DNA of 37,994 nt from Clostridiales bacterium (GCA_017551625.1 JAFZLF010000004.1:1-37994), one strand, 5' to 3'. Numbered from the stretch's first letter, positions 7,232 through 15,658 are shown. Made by a program: numbers and translations. Notes: generated by a model from the letters alone, not told the origin.

Positions 7232-7822
7232 ATGAAAACAGATAAGATCATCATCTATGGTTCACAATATGGATCGGCAGAGAAATATGCAAAGGAATTA
7301 TCGAAAAGAATCGGATACGATTGTATTCGCTATGAGGATGTGGAAGATATAAACGCGTATTCCACGATTATCTATGTCGGATCCCTATATGCCGGTGGTG
7401 TTCAGGGGATGAAGAAAACACTGAAAAAACTCAGCAGTGTAGAAAACAAAAAGATCGTGATCGCAACTGTCGGACTGGCCGATCCGACGGATAAGGAAAA
7501 CATCGAAAGCATAAGAGCCAATATGAGAAGGCAGTTGTCCGGTGAAGTTTATGAGAAAGCAGAGATCTTCCATCTGCGAGGTGCGATCGATTATTCTAAA
7601 ATCAGTTTTCTCCATAAGAAGATGATGGGATTGCTCTGTAAAAAAGCGGCAAACCTTCCGGAAGAAAAAAAGAACGCTGAAGTCAGGGCCATGCTGGAAA
7701 CTTACAACAAGCAGGTCGACTTTATTGATTTTGATACGCTTAAACCTATTTTGGAGATGCTTTGTGCAAACAATTATACCAGTGTTCTAAATGATCCATT
7801 TCGTCAGCACATCGTGTTATGA
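7232..7822 (+). CDS. Flavodoxin-domain protein
   Basis: A 196-residue FMN-binding fold. The phosphate loop is IIYGSQYGSAEKYAKEL near the N-terminus, followed by YSTIIYVGSLYAGGV, which fits flavodoxin-type proteins related to protoporphyrinogen oxidase HemG. The last ~50 residues are family-variable. Such proteins carry electrons or reduce small quinones. The start could also be GTG at 7223, which has GAGGA upstream; ATG at 7232 gives the usual short N-terminus. It is paired with the MarR gene, suggesting induction by a redox-active or aromatic compound. Confidence 0.85.
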   Translation: MKTDKIIIYGSQYGSAEKYAKELSKRIGYDCIRYEDVEDINAYSTIIYVGSLYAGGVQGMKKTLKKLSSVENKKIVIATVGLADPTDKENIESIRANMRRQLSGEVYEKAEIFHLRGAIDYSKISFLHKKMMGLLCKKAANLPEEKKNAEVRAMLETYNKQVDFIDFDTLKPILEMLCANNYTSVLNDPFRQHIVL

Positions 7823-7915
7823 TAAATATGTGGAAGCAGTGTGCTTTTACCTGCTGAACAAATGGAAAGAGCGCGCGCAAGGGTTTGCCGGGCAGTGCTT
7901 CCGGGAAGGGTGAAA

Positions 7916-8473
7916 ATGATTTATTTAGAAACTGATAGACTGATATTGCGGGATTATTCGGCGGATGATCTGGATGCTTACTACCGGTTAAAGACGGATG
8001 AGCAGACGATGTATTACATGCAGGATATTAAACTTGATTCGATCGAGCAGGCGAAGGAAGAGTTGGCGGACGTATTAGCTGACATGGCAAAAGATGACCG
8101 CAAATTCTACTTCCTTCACATGGAATTGAAAGACACGCATGAGCAGGTGGGAAGCATCGGGTATACCGTTGTGGACAGAACGCCGGTCGGAAAGATCGTG
8201 CATATGGGCTACTTCACCTATCCGAAATTCTGGGGAAATGGATATACTTCCGAAGCGCTAAAGAGAGTGCTTGAATATGCATTCACGAAGGACAATGTGT
8301 ATCGGGTAACGACCGGTTGTCTTGCGGAAAACAAGGGCTCGGAGCGTGTCATGCAGAAGAACGGATTGATCAAAGAAGCCGAGCACAAAGACTATGAGTG
8401 GCACGACGGGAAAATGAAGGACCGCCTGGAATACAGATTGCTGAAGTCTGAATGGGAGAATTTGAACCGGTAG
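7916..8473 (+). CDS. GNAT acetyltransferase, RimJ/RimL type
   Basis: A 185-residue acetyltransferase. The opening IYLETDRLILRDYSADDLDAYYRL is the hallmark of the RimJ/RimL-like branch, and the acetyl-CoA region is WGNGYTSEALKRVLEYAF, followed by AENKGSERVMQKNGL. RimJ-type enzymes acetylate protein N-termini or small amines. The frame is open further upstream to a GTG at 7841, but the homologous core starts at 7916, which has GGGAAGGGTGAAA before it. The next gene starts 8 bases after the stop. The substrate is unknown. Confidence 0.9.
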   Translation: MIYLETDRLILRDYSADDLDAYYRLKTDEQTMYYMQDIKLDSIEQAKEELADVLADMAKDDRKFYFLHMELKDTHEQVGSIGYTVVDRTPVGKIVHMGYFTYPKFWGNGYTSEALKRVLEYAFTKDNVYRVTTGCLAENKGSERVMQKNGLIKEAEHKDYEWHDGKMKDRLEYRLLKSEWENLNR

Positions 8474-8481
8474 GAGCTGTT

Positions 8482-9195
8482 ATGGAAACACAGGATATAT
8501 ATGAGATTTGGAACAAGGATGGAAGCGGTGTTCTTTCGGTAGAACCGCTGATCCTTACTGCATGCAAAGAAGGAAAACTCGGGTCGGCATTCTCGTATCC
8601 GGGTGGCACGATCTACAAGACGATATTTACGTATTTGTGCGGAAAGCCCGACGAACACTTTCTTGCTGAAAACCCGGACCTGATCTATAACTCGAGACTG
8701 GTGTGCATGAGTTCTGAATGGGAAGAATGCATTCGAAAATTACCCATAAAGTTCATTCTTCGAAGAGAGCTGATGAAGCCGCTTTGTGCTGCATCTGAAA
8801 AGAAGATGAAGCCACTTCCGAAGGGCTACAGTATCAGTGCTTTTACGGAAGAGATATTTGAAAAGCATCCTTTCGATCACGGACGAGGATACGCAGATTT
8901 TCAGGACTTTTCCAATAGAGCGGCCGGCGCGGTCATTCTGTTTGACGGACAGGTCGTATCTGCATCATCGAGTTTTCTGACATTCGAAGATCACGTGGAA
9001 CTGGATGTGTTTACGGAACCGGAACACAGGGGAAAAGGACTTGCCGATCACTGTGTTTTTGAGATGATCCGACAGAGCAATAGTAAGGGTCTGACCGTGC
9101 ACTGGGATGCACAGAATCCGATGTCATCGCAGATGGCGATCGGGCACGGTTTTGTCCCGGAGACCGAGTATGCGGTGTACTGGGTAGAGAAGTGA
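8482..9195 (+). CDS. GNAT acetyltransferase, two-part type
   Basis: A 237-residue protein with a divergent N-terminal half and a C-terminal GNAT core. The core shows VELDVFTEPEHRGKGLADHCVFEMI (acetyl-CoA loop HRGKGLA) and ends WDAQNPMSSQMAIGHGFV. The size and layout fit the GNAT_acetyltr_2 group common in Firmicutes. The start at 8482 has TAGGAGCTGTT before it; the upstream in-frame GTG lies inside the previous gene. It is probably translated from the same transcript as the preceding acetyltransferase. Confidence 0.85.
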   Translation: METQDIYEIWNKDGSGVLSVEPLILTACKEGKLGSAFSYPGGTIYKTIFTYLCGKPDEHFLAENPDLIYNSRLVCMSSEWEECIRKLPIKFILRRELMKPLCAASEKKMKPLPKGYSISAFTEEIFEKHPFDHGRGYADFQDFSNRAAGAVILFDGQVVSASSSFLTFEDHVELDVFTEPEHRGKGLADHCVFEMIRQSNSKGLTVHWDAQNPMSSQMAIGHGFVPETEYAVYWVEK

Positions 9196-9211
9196 AAATA
9201 GGTGGAGGATC

Positions 9212-9907
9212 ATGGTTCTGATATTCGATTATTTCGAGACACTTCTGAACACGCGGAGCATGGATTTTAACCGTGGTCTTTATGTGTTTTGGGAAAACTA
9301 CTATCAGGATAAATGTCTGTTCGAGGACATGAAGAAATACGGCGAGGATCTGTTCCAGGTGCTCCTTGAGAAGCACAAAAGCGGGGAAGAGTATCCTTTC
9401 GTGAAAGTGGAACTTCCTCTTTTCGCAGAGAGATTCGGCGGAGATAAGGTAGAGATGAGCACGGAGGAAGAAGCGGATTTCCTTATGCGCTGTAATGACT
9501 TCGAACTGGATCCGGAGCTGGAAAGATTCCTTCAGAAATGCTACCAAAAGAATATGCCGATGTATGTATTGTCGAACAGTGGTTTTCGCGCGGAAGCACT
9601 TATGGAAGTCCTGAATAGATTCGGGATCGGCGAATACTTCAAGCACCTCTGGTCCAGTGCGGATTTTGGAAGGATCAAACCCTGCAGGGAATTCTTCGAA
9701 CTGGCGATTGAAACGGCGCTTCAAGAAAACCCGCATGAGGCCAGGGAAAACATCGTCTTTATTGGAGATATCTATGAGACCGATGTGGCCGGGGCACATG
9801 GTGCCGGGATCAAGTCCGCGTGGCTCAATAAGAAGGGCGAAAGTGATGAGAACGGATGGGCGACATACAACTTCGCATCGGCGAGCCAGCTGGTCGGAAT
9901 CCTATGA
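9212..9907 (+). CDS. HAD superfamily hydrolase with altered motif I
   Basis: A 231-residue HAD enzyme. Motif II is MYVLSNSGF, motif III is the Lys of GRIKPCREFF, and motif IV is IVFIGDIYETDVAGAHGAG. Motif I is FDYFETL: the nucleophile Asp6 is present, but the second acidic residue (position 8) is Phe. This departs from the phosphatase DxD pattern and is nearer to dehalogenase-type or other non-phosphatase HADs, so the reaction is uncertain. The gene starts after GGTGGAGGATC. It follows the acetyltransferase by 16 bases. Confidence 0.85.
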   Translation: MVLIFDYFETLLNTRSMDFNRGLYVFWENYYQDKCLFEDMKKYGEDLFQVLLEKHKSGEEYPFVKVELPLFAERFGGDKVEMSTEEEADFLMRCNDFELDPELERFLQKCYQKNMPMYVLSNSGFRAEALMEVLNRFGIGEYFKHLWSSADFGRIKPCREFFELAIETALQENPHEARENIVFIGDIYETDVAGAHGAGIKSAWLNKKGESDENGWATYNFASASQLVGIL

Positions 9908-9957
9908 TGGCAATATCGATTATTGGAAGGACGAATTTCTGAAGGAGGGTTGAGCAT

Positions 9958-10605
9958 ATGCTGTATATAAAAGAACATCAGATCCGGAAGATCCTCGATA
10001 TGATAAACGGACGGATCCCGGAAGATGCCGTCCTTCAGGATATGAAGGCTTTCTTTAAGGAAGAGTTCGGTATCAATATCTTCGATTATATCTGCGAACG
10101 CGCAAAGACCGGGCTACTGCGTATGCGTATCGTGGTGTGGGATGGTAAGGATATGAGGCCTTTTTTCTGCAGACCGGACAGAGAACTCGAGAATATGATC
10201 AAAGACAGATTCAGCCGTGCATGTAGAGAGCACGGTCTGAATACAGAATACTATGACCCGAAGGATTATTTCTCTGTCGTAACGCCTCTAAAACACGAGG
10301 TGGAACAGATGCTGATGAATAAAGAGATGATGGATAAGATCTCGGCGTTGCTTCGCACTTTCCCTGAAGTGAAAAACCATCGTTTCTCTATACCTACTGT
10401 CCATGTTTTTTATGAGACTGATGCAGATATCGAAAACTATGAGAAAAGCGGATTATCGACGAAGATCCGCGATGCGATCAGTGACCTTCTCGGAAGTCTC
10501 CCCGGCCTGGAAGGCCGTAAGATGGGGGATGTCCGCTTCTCAAGTCTTGAAGAATTTGAAGGAAGGTATAAAGGGAATTTCTACGGATTCTGGCTCGATC
10601 ACTGA
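9958..10605 (+). CDS. Uncharacterised soluble protein
   Basis: A 215-residue protein I do not recognise. It is rich in charged residues, with no signal peptide, membrane segment or obvious catalytic motif. It opens with helices (EHQIRKILDMINGRIPEDAVLQDMKAFF), has a beta-rich middle (LLRMRIVVWDG), and ends with GNFYGFWLDH. The start is supported by GAAGGAGGGTTGAGC. It is likely the last gene of the + strand run from 7916 and meets the lipoprotein gene tail to tail with 17 bases between stops. No terminator hairpin is visible there. Confidence 0.65.
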   Translation: MLYIKEHQIRKILDMINGRIPEDAVLQDMKAFFKEEFGINIFDYICERAKTGLLRMRIVVWDGKDMRPFFCRPDRELENMIKDRFSRACREHGLNTEYYDPKDYFSVVTPLKHEVEQMLMNKEMMDKISALLRTFPEVKNHRFSIPTVHVFYETDADIENYEKSGLSTKIRDAISDLLGSLPGLEGRKMGDVRFSSLEEFEGRYKGNFYGFWLDH

Positions 10606-10622
10606 TAGGAAAGAGTATCTGT

Positions 10623-11879
10623 TTACGACTCCCTCCACAGTACCAGCGCATCGGTTCCGGCATCTCTCGGGGCACTGTCTGAATATGTCACCAGCCATGT
10701 TCCATCCGGAGAGACGGAGATGTTGCGGATCATGGTACGCGTATCCGGTGGGGTTAAAGTCTTTTTCTCGACTGCGCCGTTCTTAAGTTCATAAATACCC
10801 GCTATGTCCTGATCCGGTTCTGCCTGTCCCAGATCGAAGAAATAGAAGAACGGCATGCCGCTGCCTTTCGAAAGGGAATAGTTGTCGTCAGATGCGAAGA
10901 GGTTCTTACCGGTCTTTAGATCCAGAAGAGCACGCGTGACGGCAAAGTTTTCGTAGTAGAGATAGCGGTCTTCCCAGACGGCAAAACCACTTACGATCAT
11001 GCCGATCTCGGCTTTCTCATCGTCAGGCGAGGCCACACCGTGATATTCTTCTGAGAAGATGAGCTCTCTTAAGGAGAGTTCGGAAGACTTCGTATACGCG
11101 GTATCGTACGTGTCCAGATATAGTTCGTCAGCCATTCCGTTCTTGAGCGTAAGGCGCAGCAGATAGAGATGTTCTGCGTCTGCATACACGCCACGGAGAG
11201 AATCGCTGTTTTCCCCTTCGGAAGAAAAGGACAGGACTTCACGGATCGTTCCGGAAGATACATCGAATTCGTAGACCTTATCGCACTTCGGAGAGCCAAA
11301 CTCGTGGACCATGATCAGTACCTTTCCGTTTATTGCCGTCATGGCTGCGTAGGGAGAGGCATTTTCAGAGACGAGGACCTTCTCCATCTTTTCGGTCTTC
11401 AGGTCGAAGGCCAGAAGCCAGAGGGAATCCGGCTCTTCGTCATAGGGGTTCCCGGTCAGGGCCAGAGTATAGACGATCCCGTTCATCTCCATGCGGGAAT
11501 AGATCGTCTCATAACCCTGATCTTCCAGTGTGCCCAGAAGGATATCTTTTCCGTCAGAGGCACGGAAGAGATGGTAGTGCGCAGGTGCCGTCGATTCGTT
11601 TTCGGCCGGCGCAAAAACGCTGTAGAAGACACCTTCATCTGCGGCGCTGACGCTTGCACGACCGTCGATCCGGCCCAGTAGTTTTCCATCCTTATCCAGG
11701 ATCTCGCTATAGTAGGGAGGTTCGCTTTCCGGAGTGCCGGAATCCGGATCCTCTGACGTATCCTTATCGGAAGCCTGAGGGTTCTTTGCCGATGATGTAT
11801 CGTTGTTCTTGGACTTACATCCGCTCGACATGCAGATGATGAAGGTGAAAGCAAGTAGAATGCTGATTATCTTACGCAT
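10623..11879 (-). CDS. Secreted lipoprotein, probably beta-propeller
   Basis: A 418-residue lipoprotein. The N-terminus is a type II signal: MRK, a hydrophobic stretch, then the lipobox SSGC with the lipidated Cys at 21. A low-complexity Ser/Asp/Glu/Pro linker follows. The rest has repeated short strands with D-x-K/S-D-G turns (SILDKDGKLLGRI-like, FDLKTEK, FDVSSGTIREVL, SPDGTWLVTYSD), consistent with a TolB/WD-like propeller but without a clear named domain. It should sit on the outer face of the membrane. The ribosome site on the minus strand is AGGAGAACTTAAT. A TATAAT on the minus strand at 11964-11969 may be its promoter. The ligand is unknown. Confidence 0.75.
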   Translation of the reverse strand: MRKIISILLAFTFIICMSSGCKSKNNDTSSAKNPQASDKDTSEDPDSGTPESEPPYYSEILDKDGKLLGRIDGRASVSAADEGVFYSVFAPAENESTAPAHYHLFRASDGKDILLGTLEDQGYETIYSRMEMNGIVYTLALTGNPYDEEPDSLWLLAFDLKTEKMEKVLVSENASPYAAMTAINGKVLIMVHEFGSPKCDKVYEFDVSSGTIREVLSFSSEGENSDSLRGVYADAEHLYLLRLTLKNGMADELYLDTYDTAYTKSSELSLRELIFSEEYHGVASPDDEKAEIGMIVSGFAVWEDRYLYYENFAVTRALLDLKTGKNLFASDDNYSLSKGSGMPFFYFFDLGQAEPDQDIAGIYELKNGAVEKKTLTPPDTRTMIRNISVSPDGTWLVTYSDSAPRDAGTDALVLWRES

Positions 11880-11963
11880 ATTAAGTTCTCCTGATCATGT
11901 GTTTTTGTCTTTCACCTATATAGACGGAAAACTGAGGACGATCGTCACGCAAAGTGTGAAATC

Positions 11964-12014
11964 ATTATATCACTCGTCTAGAAGACCCATAAATCATGTG
12001 TGAAGATGTATAAT
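11964..12014. promoter_or_regulatory. Divergent promoter region between lipoprotein and racemase genes
   Basis: A TATAAT reads on the minus strand (11964-11969, toward the lipoprotein) and another on the plus strand (12009-12014, toward the racemase). Neither has a good -35 box, so both calls rest on the -10 alone. A regulator binding between them could affect both genes. Confidence 0.4.
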
Positions 12015-12085
12015 TTCATTGTGAGCATAGAAACAGATTGATGCTCCATGGATGTTGAGAAGTGAAAAACAAAAGGCAGGAAGAT

Positions 12086-12775
12086 ATGAAGAAGATAGGA
12101 CTTGTTGGCGGTACGGGACCGGAATCCACGGTGATGTACTATAAGAAACTGAATACGGAGATCGATGCACTTACCGGCGGAAAACAAATGCCGGATATCG
12201 CCATCGAAAGCGTGGATTTCAGGAAAGCATGGGACTACGTTACGAAAGGGGAATACGAACTTCTCGCGGATTATCTTTATGAGAAGATCGACTGCTTGAT
12301 CCGAGGCGGCGCGGAGGTGATCTCGCTGACTGCAGGAACGATGCATATCGTATACGATGAACTTGCCGCAAGAGCAGGAAGACCACTCGTAAGCATCCCG
12401 AAAGTCGTCTGCGAGGAGATTGTTTCGAAGGGCTGTAAGAAGGTCGGTCTTCTCGGCACGATCTTCACGATGGAGAAGGACTACATGAAGAAAGATCTTC
12501 AGAATGCCGGTGTTCAGGTATTTGTCCCGAACGAGCAGGAAAGACAGCTTATCGGAAAGAGGATCTTGGAGGAACTCGAACTCGGTATCGTAAAGGAGTC
12601 TACTTTAAAAGAACTGACGGACATCATCGAGAGAATGAAGAGCGAAGATGGGATCGAAGGCGTGATCCTCGGATGTACGGAATTGCCGCTGATCCTTAAC
12701 TCCGATAACTGTCCGGTCGCATGCTTCGATACTGTGGAGATCCACTTAAGAAGCCTGATCCGACTTGCGATGTGA
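12086..12775 (+). CDS. Aspartate/glutamate racemase family protein
   Basis: A 229-residue enzyme of the Asp/Glu racemase fold. The N-terminal GLVGGTGPESTVMYYKKLN is diagnostic, and the second catalytic Cys is present in ILGCTELPLIL. The first catalytic motif, usually (C/T)NTxH, reads LTAGTMH here, so the first Cys is absent. Some family members use Thr there; racemisation of an acidic amino acid is possible but the substrate is uncertain. The start at 12086 is preceded by GGCAGGAAGAT; an upstream GTG lacks a ribosome site. The gene is cotranscribed with the GNAT that starts 20 bases after it. Confidence 0.85.
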   Translation: MKKIGLVGGTGPESTVMYYKKLNTEIDALTGGKQMPDIAIESVDFRKAWDYVTKGEYELLADYLYEKIDCLIRGGAEVISLTAGTMHIVYDELAARAGRPLVSIPKVVCEEIVSKGCKKVGLLGTIFTMEKDYMKKDLQNAGVQVFVPNEQERQLIGKRILEELELGIVKESTLKELTDIIERMKSEDGIEGVILGCTELPLILNSDNCPVACFDTVEIHLRSLIRLAM

Positions 12776-12795
12776 TCCGATAAGGATGGTATGTT

Positions 12796-13239
12796 ATGAG
12801 TCATGAAGAGATAAGAATCTGCGAGGAACGCATCTCGGCCGAGGAATATATCGGATTTCTGAAACGGACGGATCTGGGATCGCAGTATCCGAAAGAGCGT
12901 TTCTATGAGAGGATCCCGAAACTCGTTAAGACCGTGACGATCAGTCTGGTGGCAAGAAACGAAGAAGGACTCGTCGTCGGAGTGCTTTTCGCGCTGACGG
13001 ATTATTGCTACTGGCTCTATATCACGGACCTGGGTGTGGATAGAGCATATGAGCGGCAGGGGATCGCGACGAGGATGATGAAATTGGCGCATGAACTGGC
13101 CGGAGGCGAGAAGGATATCGCCGTGTATCTGATCGCGAACGAGGAAGCAATTCCTTTCTATGAGAAGCTGGGCATGAAGCATGCCGATGAGGTCATGAAG
13201 TACAATCACATCGACTGGACGGAGTGGACCGTGGAGTAA
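12796..13239 (+). CDS. GNAT family N-acetyltransferase
   Basis: A 147-residue single-domain acetyltransferase. The conserved order is LYITDLGVDRAYERQGIATRMMKLAHEL (acetyl-CoA loop RQGIAT) and then EAIPFYEKLGM. The ribosome site is AAGGATGG. It lies directly behind the racemase gene, which could mean that the two act on related amino-acid substrates, but this is only positional. A copy of GTGCTTTTCG falls in its strand-coding region at 12982. Confidence 0.88.
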   Translation: MSHEEIRICEERISAEEYIGFLKRTDLGSQYPKERFYERIPKLVKTVTISLVARNEEGLVVGVLFALTDYCYWLYITDLGVDRAYERQGIATRMMKLAHELAGGEKDIAVYLIANEEAIPFYEKLGMKHADEVMKYNHIDWTEWTVE

Positions 13240-13252
13240 AGGAGAAACACGA

Positions 13253-13351
13253 ATGAAGTTCAATTCATTAATACCGGAATTAACGGTAACGGATATCTGC
13301 TGCGGTTCACGGACTGATGAGGAGCACTTCTTCATGAGAATCAAGAAATAG
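13253..13351 (+). pseudogene. Relic of a VOC (bleomycin-resistance/glyoxalase-type) gene
   Basis: A 32-codon frame begins MKFNSLIPELTVTDI, the standard opening of Clostridia VOC/bleomycin-resistance-type proteins. It then switches at once to CCGSRTDEEHFFMRIKK and stops. About 100 residues of the expected domain are missing. The ribosome site AAGGAGAAACACGA is intact, so the piece may still be translated. Confidence 0.6.
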
Positions 13352-13370
13352 AATTAAGGAGGAACGAGCT

Positions 13371-13916
13371 ATGGCAAATCACATGGATCCGAATGCGATC
13401 CGTCTTATGGAAAGCATGGAAAAACATGGCAAGAAAGATGCAGGAGAAAAGTATTCTAACGAGAGTTTTCTCGAAGAAACTGCGGACATCAATGAGAAGT
13501 TTGCATGGGCGAAAAAGACGTGTGCTTTCCTTACGGAAAACTTTGATGAGAAGACCGTAAAAGCCATCCGTATGGACTGCGCCTGCGGACCGCAATATGA
13601 GTGGATCCAGAGCGTGAAAGACGCATACGATTCTTCGATGGGTCCGGAGGATTTTGTCGAGAAGACAAATGCCCTGAACTTAGGTTACTGGCTCGAATAT
13701 GACGGGTCTTCGTTCTATCTGATGTACCCGCAGTGCTACTGCGATTTTGTCAATCTGGTCGAGGAGACGCTTCCGAAAGCATGGTGTTACTGCACGCTTG
13801 GATACACAAAGAAAATGTTCGAGTATGTACTTAGCAAAAAGGTCGAAGTCGAGCTGATCACAGCGGTGAAGTCAGGCGATAAGGAATGCAGGATCAAAAT
13901 CACGGAGAAGGTATGA
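13371..13916 (+). CDS. Cys-rich protein, probably DUF6144-like
   Basis: A 181-residue protein. The middle has MDCACGPQYEW, and the C-terminal part has YPQCYCDFVNLV then WCYCTLGYTKKMFEYVL and ends GDKECRIKI. The ending resembles V4R and aminothiazoline-carboxylate hydrolase-type domains, which close on a GxxxCxF/I strand. I believe related proteins are filed as DUF6144, but I cannot check that. The Cys set suggests a metal site or disulfide chemistry. The ribosome site TTAAGGAGGAACGAGCT is excellent. The next GNAT overlaps its stop (ATGA), so the two are coupled. Confidence 0.7.
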   Translation: MANHMDPNAIRLMESMEKHGKKDAGEKYSNESFLEETADINEKFAWAKKTCAFLTENFDEKTVKAIRMDCACGPQYEWIQSVKDAYDSSMGPEDFVEKTNALNLGYWLEYDGSSFYLMYPQCYCDFVNLVEETLPKAWCYCTLGYTKKMFEYVLSKKVEVELITAVKSGDKECRIKITEKV

Positions 13917-14326
13917 GAATCGAGAAATGCACAATTGAAGATATTCAAGTTCTGGCGCGCATGAACAAGTGTCTCATCGAGGATGAAAGAAGCAGTAACC
14001 CGATGAATCTTTCGCAGCTGGAGGAGCGTATGCAGGGCTTCCTTCTCGGGGATTACGATGCGTATTTCGTTAAGGACGAGGACGAGATCGTCGGTTATGC
14101 GCTGGTCGACAGAACGTCGGATCCTCTATATCTCAGGCAGTTCTATATCGAGCGGGAACAGCGAAGAAAACACTACGGGGAAAGTGCTTTTCGGGCATTA
14201 CTGGAATATCTGGGAACAGACCGAATCGATATCGATGTTCTTCCGTGGAACGAGGCCGGCGTCGCATTCTGGAGGAGTCTGGGTTTTACGGAAAAGTATG
14301 TCGCGATGAGGTATACGAAAGAGTAA
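13913..14326 (+). CDS. GNAT family N-acetyltransferase
   Basis: A 137-residue acetyltransferase. It begins MRIEKCTIEDIQVLARMN, has the strand YLRQFYIEREQRRKHYGESAFRALLEYL with a variant acetyl-CoA loop (RRKHYGE rather than RxxGxG), and ends WNEAGVAFWRSLGF. The variant loop suggests altered cofactor binding, although His/Tyr at this place is found in several GNATs. The start at 13913 is chosen for the GAGAAGGT upstream and the ATGA overlap with the preceding gene. Confidence 0.85.
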   Translation: MRIEKCTIEDIQVLARMNKCLIEDERSSNPMNLSQLEERMQGFLLGDYDAYFVKDEDEIVGYALVDRTSDPLYLRQFYIEREQRRKHYGESAFRALLEYLGTDRIDIDVLPWNEAGVAFWRSLGFTEKYVAMRYTKE

Positions 14327-14341
14327 AGGGGTGCGGATCTT

Positions 14342-15523
14342 TTGCGGAAGAACTACAGGAAGACTCTAATTGCCTGTTATCTGGGCTTTATTACACAGGC
14401 GATCGTCGCGAACTTCGCGCCGCTCCTGTTCCTGCGGTTTCATACCGAATACGGAATCCCGCTTGGAAAGATCGCTCTGATTTCTACGGCTTTTTTTCTG
14501 ACACAGCTGGTGGTGGATGTTTTCTGCGCGCACTTTGTGGACCGCATTGGCTATCGCAGGAGCATCATCACATCGGAAGTGTTCGCTGGAGCCGGATTGA
14601 TCGGACTTGCGATTCTTCCGCAGATTTTTCCGGATCCTTTCGCGGGGATTCTTATCTGTGCGGTTATCTATGCGATAGGGAGCGGGCTGATCGAAGTACT
14701 TGCCAGTCCCATCGTGGAGGCCTGCCCATTCGACAACAAGGAATCGGTCATGAGTCTTCTCCATTCCTTCTATTGTTGGGGGAGTGTCGGCGTGATCCTT
14801 CTTACGACTTTGTTCTTCTTCCTCTTCGGGGTAGAGAACTGGCGTATACTGGCTTGTATCTGGGCGATCATACCGCTTTTTAACATTGTGAATTTCGCTA
14901 CCTGTCCGATAGAACCTCTCGTTGAAGGAGGCAAAGGGATGACTTCCCGGAAACTCTTCACGATACCGATGTTCTGGCTTGTGATTATTCTGATGGTGTG
15001 TGCCGGAGCCTCTGAACTATCCATGGCACAGTGGGCATCTGCATACGCGGAATCAGCGCTGGGTCTGTCTAAGACTGTGGGTGATCTAGCCGGTCCCTGT
15101 ATGTTTGCGATCGCCATGGGAATCAGCAGGGTAATCTTCGGAAAATGGGGAGACCAAATGGACCTTTCGAAGTTTATGCTGGGCTCCGGCGTGCTCTGTC
15201 TGATCTGCTATCTTCTGGCTTCTATGACGAGTCAACCGGTCCTCGGACTTATCGGGTGCATCCTCTGCGGTTTTTCAGTAGGCATCATGTGGCCTGGCAC
15301 GATCAGTATCTCGTCTAAGAAAATCCCTCTGGGCGGTACGGCGATGTTTGCTCTGCTGGCGATGGCTGGAGATCTGGGTGGGGCCATCGGTCCAAGTATC
15401 GTGGGCTTCATGACGCAGAGATCAGGGGATGACCTTCGTGCGGGTATAAGGTTGGGTTGCATATTTCCCATAGTGATGATCCTTGTACTGGTCATCGTGA
15501 GAAGAAAGAAGGAGGATAGATGA
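14342..15523 (+). CDS. MFS transporter
   Basis: A 393-residue membrane protein with about twelve hydrophobic segments, the standard Major Facilitator Superfamily layout. The loop after helix 2 is FVDRIGYRRSIITSE, the MFS motif A equivalent. The second half has a matching loop, FGKWGDQMDLSKFM. It starts with TTG after AAAGGGGTGCGGATC; no better start lies nearby. No specificity motif is visible. Sugar or drug transport are both possible, and its position behind acetyltransferase genes suits export of a small molecule. Confidence 0.88.
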   Translation: MRKNYRKTLIACYLGFITQAIVANFAPLLFLRFHTEYGIPLGKIALISTAFFLTQLVVDVFCAHFVDRIGYRRSIITSEVFAGAGLIGLAILPQIFPDPFAGILICAVIYAIGSGLIEVLASPIVEACPFDNKESVMSLLHSFYCWGSVGVILLTTLFFFLFGVENWRILACIWAIIPLFNIVNFATCPIEPLVEGGKGMTSRKLFTIPMFWLVIILMVCAGASELSMAQWASAYAESALGLSKTVGDLAGPCMFAIAMGISRVIFGKWGDQMDLSKFMLGSGVLCLICYLLASMTSQPVLGLIGCILCGFSVGIMWPGTISISSKKIPLGGTAMFALLAMAGDLGGAIGPSIVGFMTQRSGDDLRAGIRLGCIFPIVMILVLVIVRRKKEDR

Positions 15524-15524
15524 C

Positions 15525-15572
15525 ATGTTTATGAGAATGAGTTTCGAAAAAGCATTCGGAATCATCCCCTAA
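15525..15572 (+). other. Possible 15-codon reading frame or gene relic
   Basis: ATG at 15525 has GGAGGA 8 bases upstream, overlapping the MFS gene end, and reads MFMRMSFEKAFGIIP before a stop. It is too short to identify. It may be a leader peptide or the remnant of a lost gene. The rest of this 135-base gap has a TATAAT at 15617-15622 that probably serves the next gene. Confidence 0.3.
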
Positions 15573-15658
15573 AGGCGAACGGTCCGAGGACGGGCGATAC
15601 TATCTCAAAGGTCGTGTATAATGGAGACAGTAATCGGATACGTGGGGTAGTGGAGTAA

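Noticed and set aside
14245..14883. 212-residue open frame overlapping the MFS gene
   Set aside because: It is out of frame with the clear membrane-protein gene and has no family sequence.
15575..15600. GTCC-GA-GGAC hairpin in the gap after the MFS gene
   Set aside because: The stem is only four base pairs and has no T-run, so it cannot be called a terminator.
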